Below, piece by piece: positions 13,816 to 14,029 of a stretch of DNA of 14,029 bases. Source of the stretch: a bacterium (GTDB lineage Bacteria > SZUA-182 > DTGQ01); NCBI GenBank assembly GCA_023512255.1, contig JAILZY010000086.1, positions 1-14,029 on the forward strand, read 5' to 3'. Made by a program: the position numbers and the translations under genes. How positions within the stretch are numbered: position 1 is the first letter of the stretch; the number at the start of each line of letters is the position of its first letter. The notes under the pieces are model-generated. The model was given only the letters and a program-made list of their open reading frames with translations, searched no databases and was not told the origin of the DNA.

Positions 13816-14029
13816 TACGTTCTCTACGTCAATAGTTTCTTCGATAGTTTCTTAATAAACTTATAAACTTACGCATTAAGCGTTAGTATTAATTAGTGTC
13901 TGTCCGAAATTGACTAACTTATTGACAATATTATGTTAATTAGTATTATTATAGGCTCTATCTTTTAAGAGTTCGTAACCATTTGAAATAATTATTAATT
14001 TTTCATCTATTTCATCCGATTTTTAACGA
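13816..14029. other. AT-rich region upstream of tolB
   Basis: No gene is seen in these 214 bases. On the minus strand a TATAAT (13953-13948) could be a -10 box, but the position 17 bases upstream reads ACGAAC, a poor -35. An imperfect hairpin CTTACGC-ATTAA-GCGTTAG spans 13868-13886. CTTATTGACAATATTA (13918-13933) resembles a motif found three times near 10180-10379. The gap suggests tolB starts its own transcript, not a tight tolA-tolB junction. Confidence 0.4.

Noticed and set aside
13895-13918. AGTGTCTGTCCGAAATTGAC as an insertion sequence end
   Set aside because: It faintly recalls ends of some IS families, but there is no matching inverted end or transposase in the window.

Overview
The window looks like a chromosomal segment of an uncultured, probably anaerobic, diderm (outer-membrane) bacterium. 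The outer membrane is shown by a TolB-Pal-CpoB cluster with lipoprotein signals. An anaerobic, sulfide-rich lifestyle is suggested, not proven, by a Thi4-type thiazole synthase that has His where the yeast suicide enzyme has its sulfur-donor Cys. Base composition is moderate in genes and strongly AT-rich between them. The phylum cannot be fixed from the sequence; Nitrospirota, Desulfobacterota and Omnitrophota-like lineages would all fit.

Left part, plus strand (195-5829): a compact thiamine operon, thi4-thiC-thiE-thiD, supplies both halves of thiamine. Thi4 makes the thiazole adenylate, ThiC the pyrimidine HMP-P, ThiD phosphorylates HMP(-P), and ThiE joins the halves. No thiS/thiG/thiH genes are seen, which fits the Thi4 route. 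The last thiD codons overlap a small PPC/DUF296 domain gene, so that protein is probably made together with ThiD. A palindromic MITE-like repeat begins on the stop codon of that gene. After it comes a radical SAM protein with a long N-terminal region of unknown function. No TPP riboswitch is visible upstream of the operon. A short open frame runs off the left edge on the minus strand.

Middle part, minus strand (9513-5860): hsp20, lon and a MarC-family membrane protein lie in that transcription order and form a proteostasis locus. A perfect 26-bp tandem duplication at the start of hsp20 copied its ribosome-binding site and start codon. This creates a nine-codon upstream ORF whose stop overlaps the hsp20 start as ATGA.

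Region 9526-10733 is mostly non-coding. It holds one small Cys-rich DUF3795 gene, a second full copy of the palindromic element, a 49-bp perfect direct repeat and a collapsed third copy of the element.

Right part, minus strand (13815-10734): tolB, pal and cpoB (ybgF) lie in the usual Tol-Pal order. The tolQRA genes normally upstream are not in the 214 bases that remain, which are AT-rich and appear non-coding.
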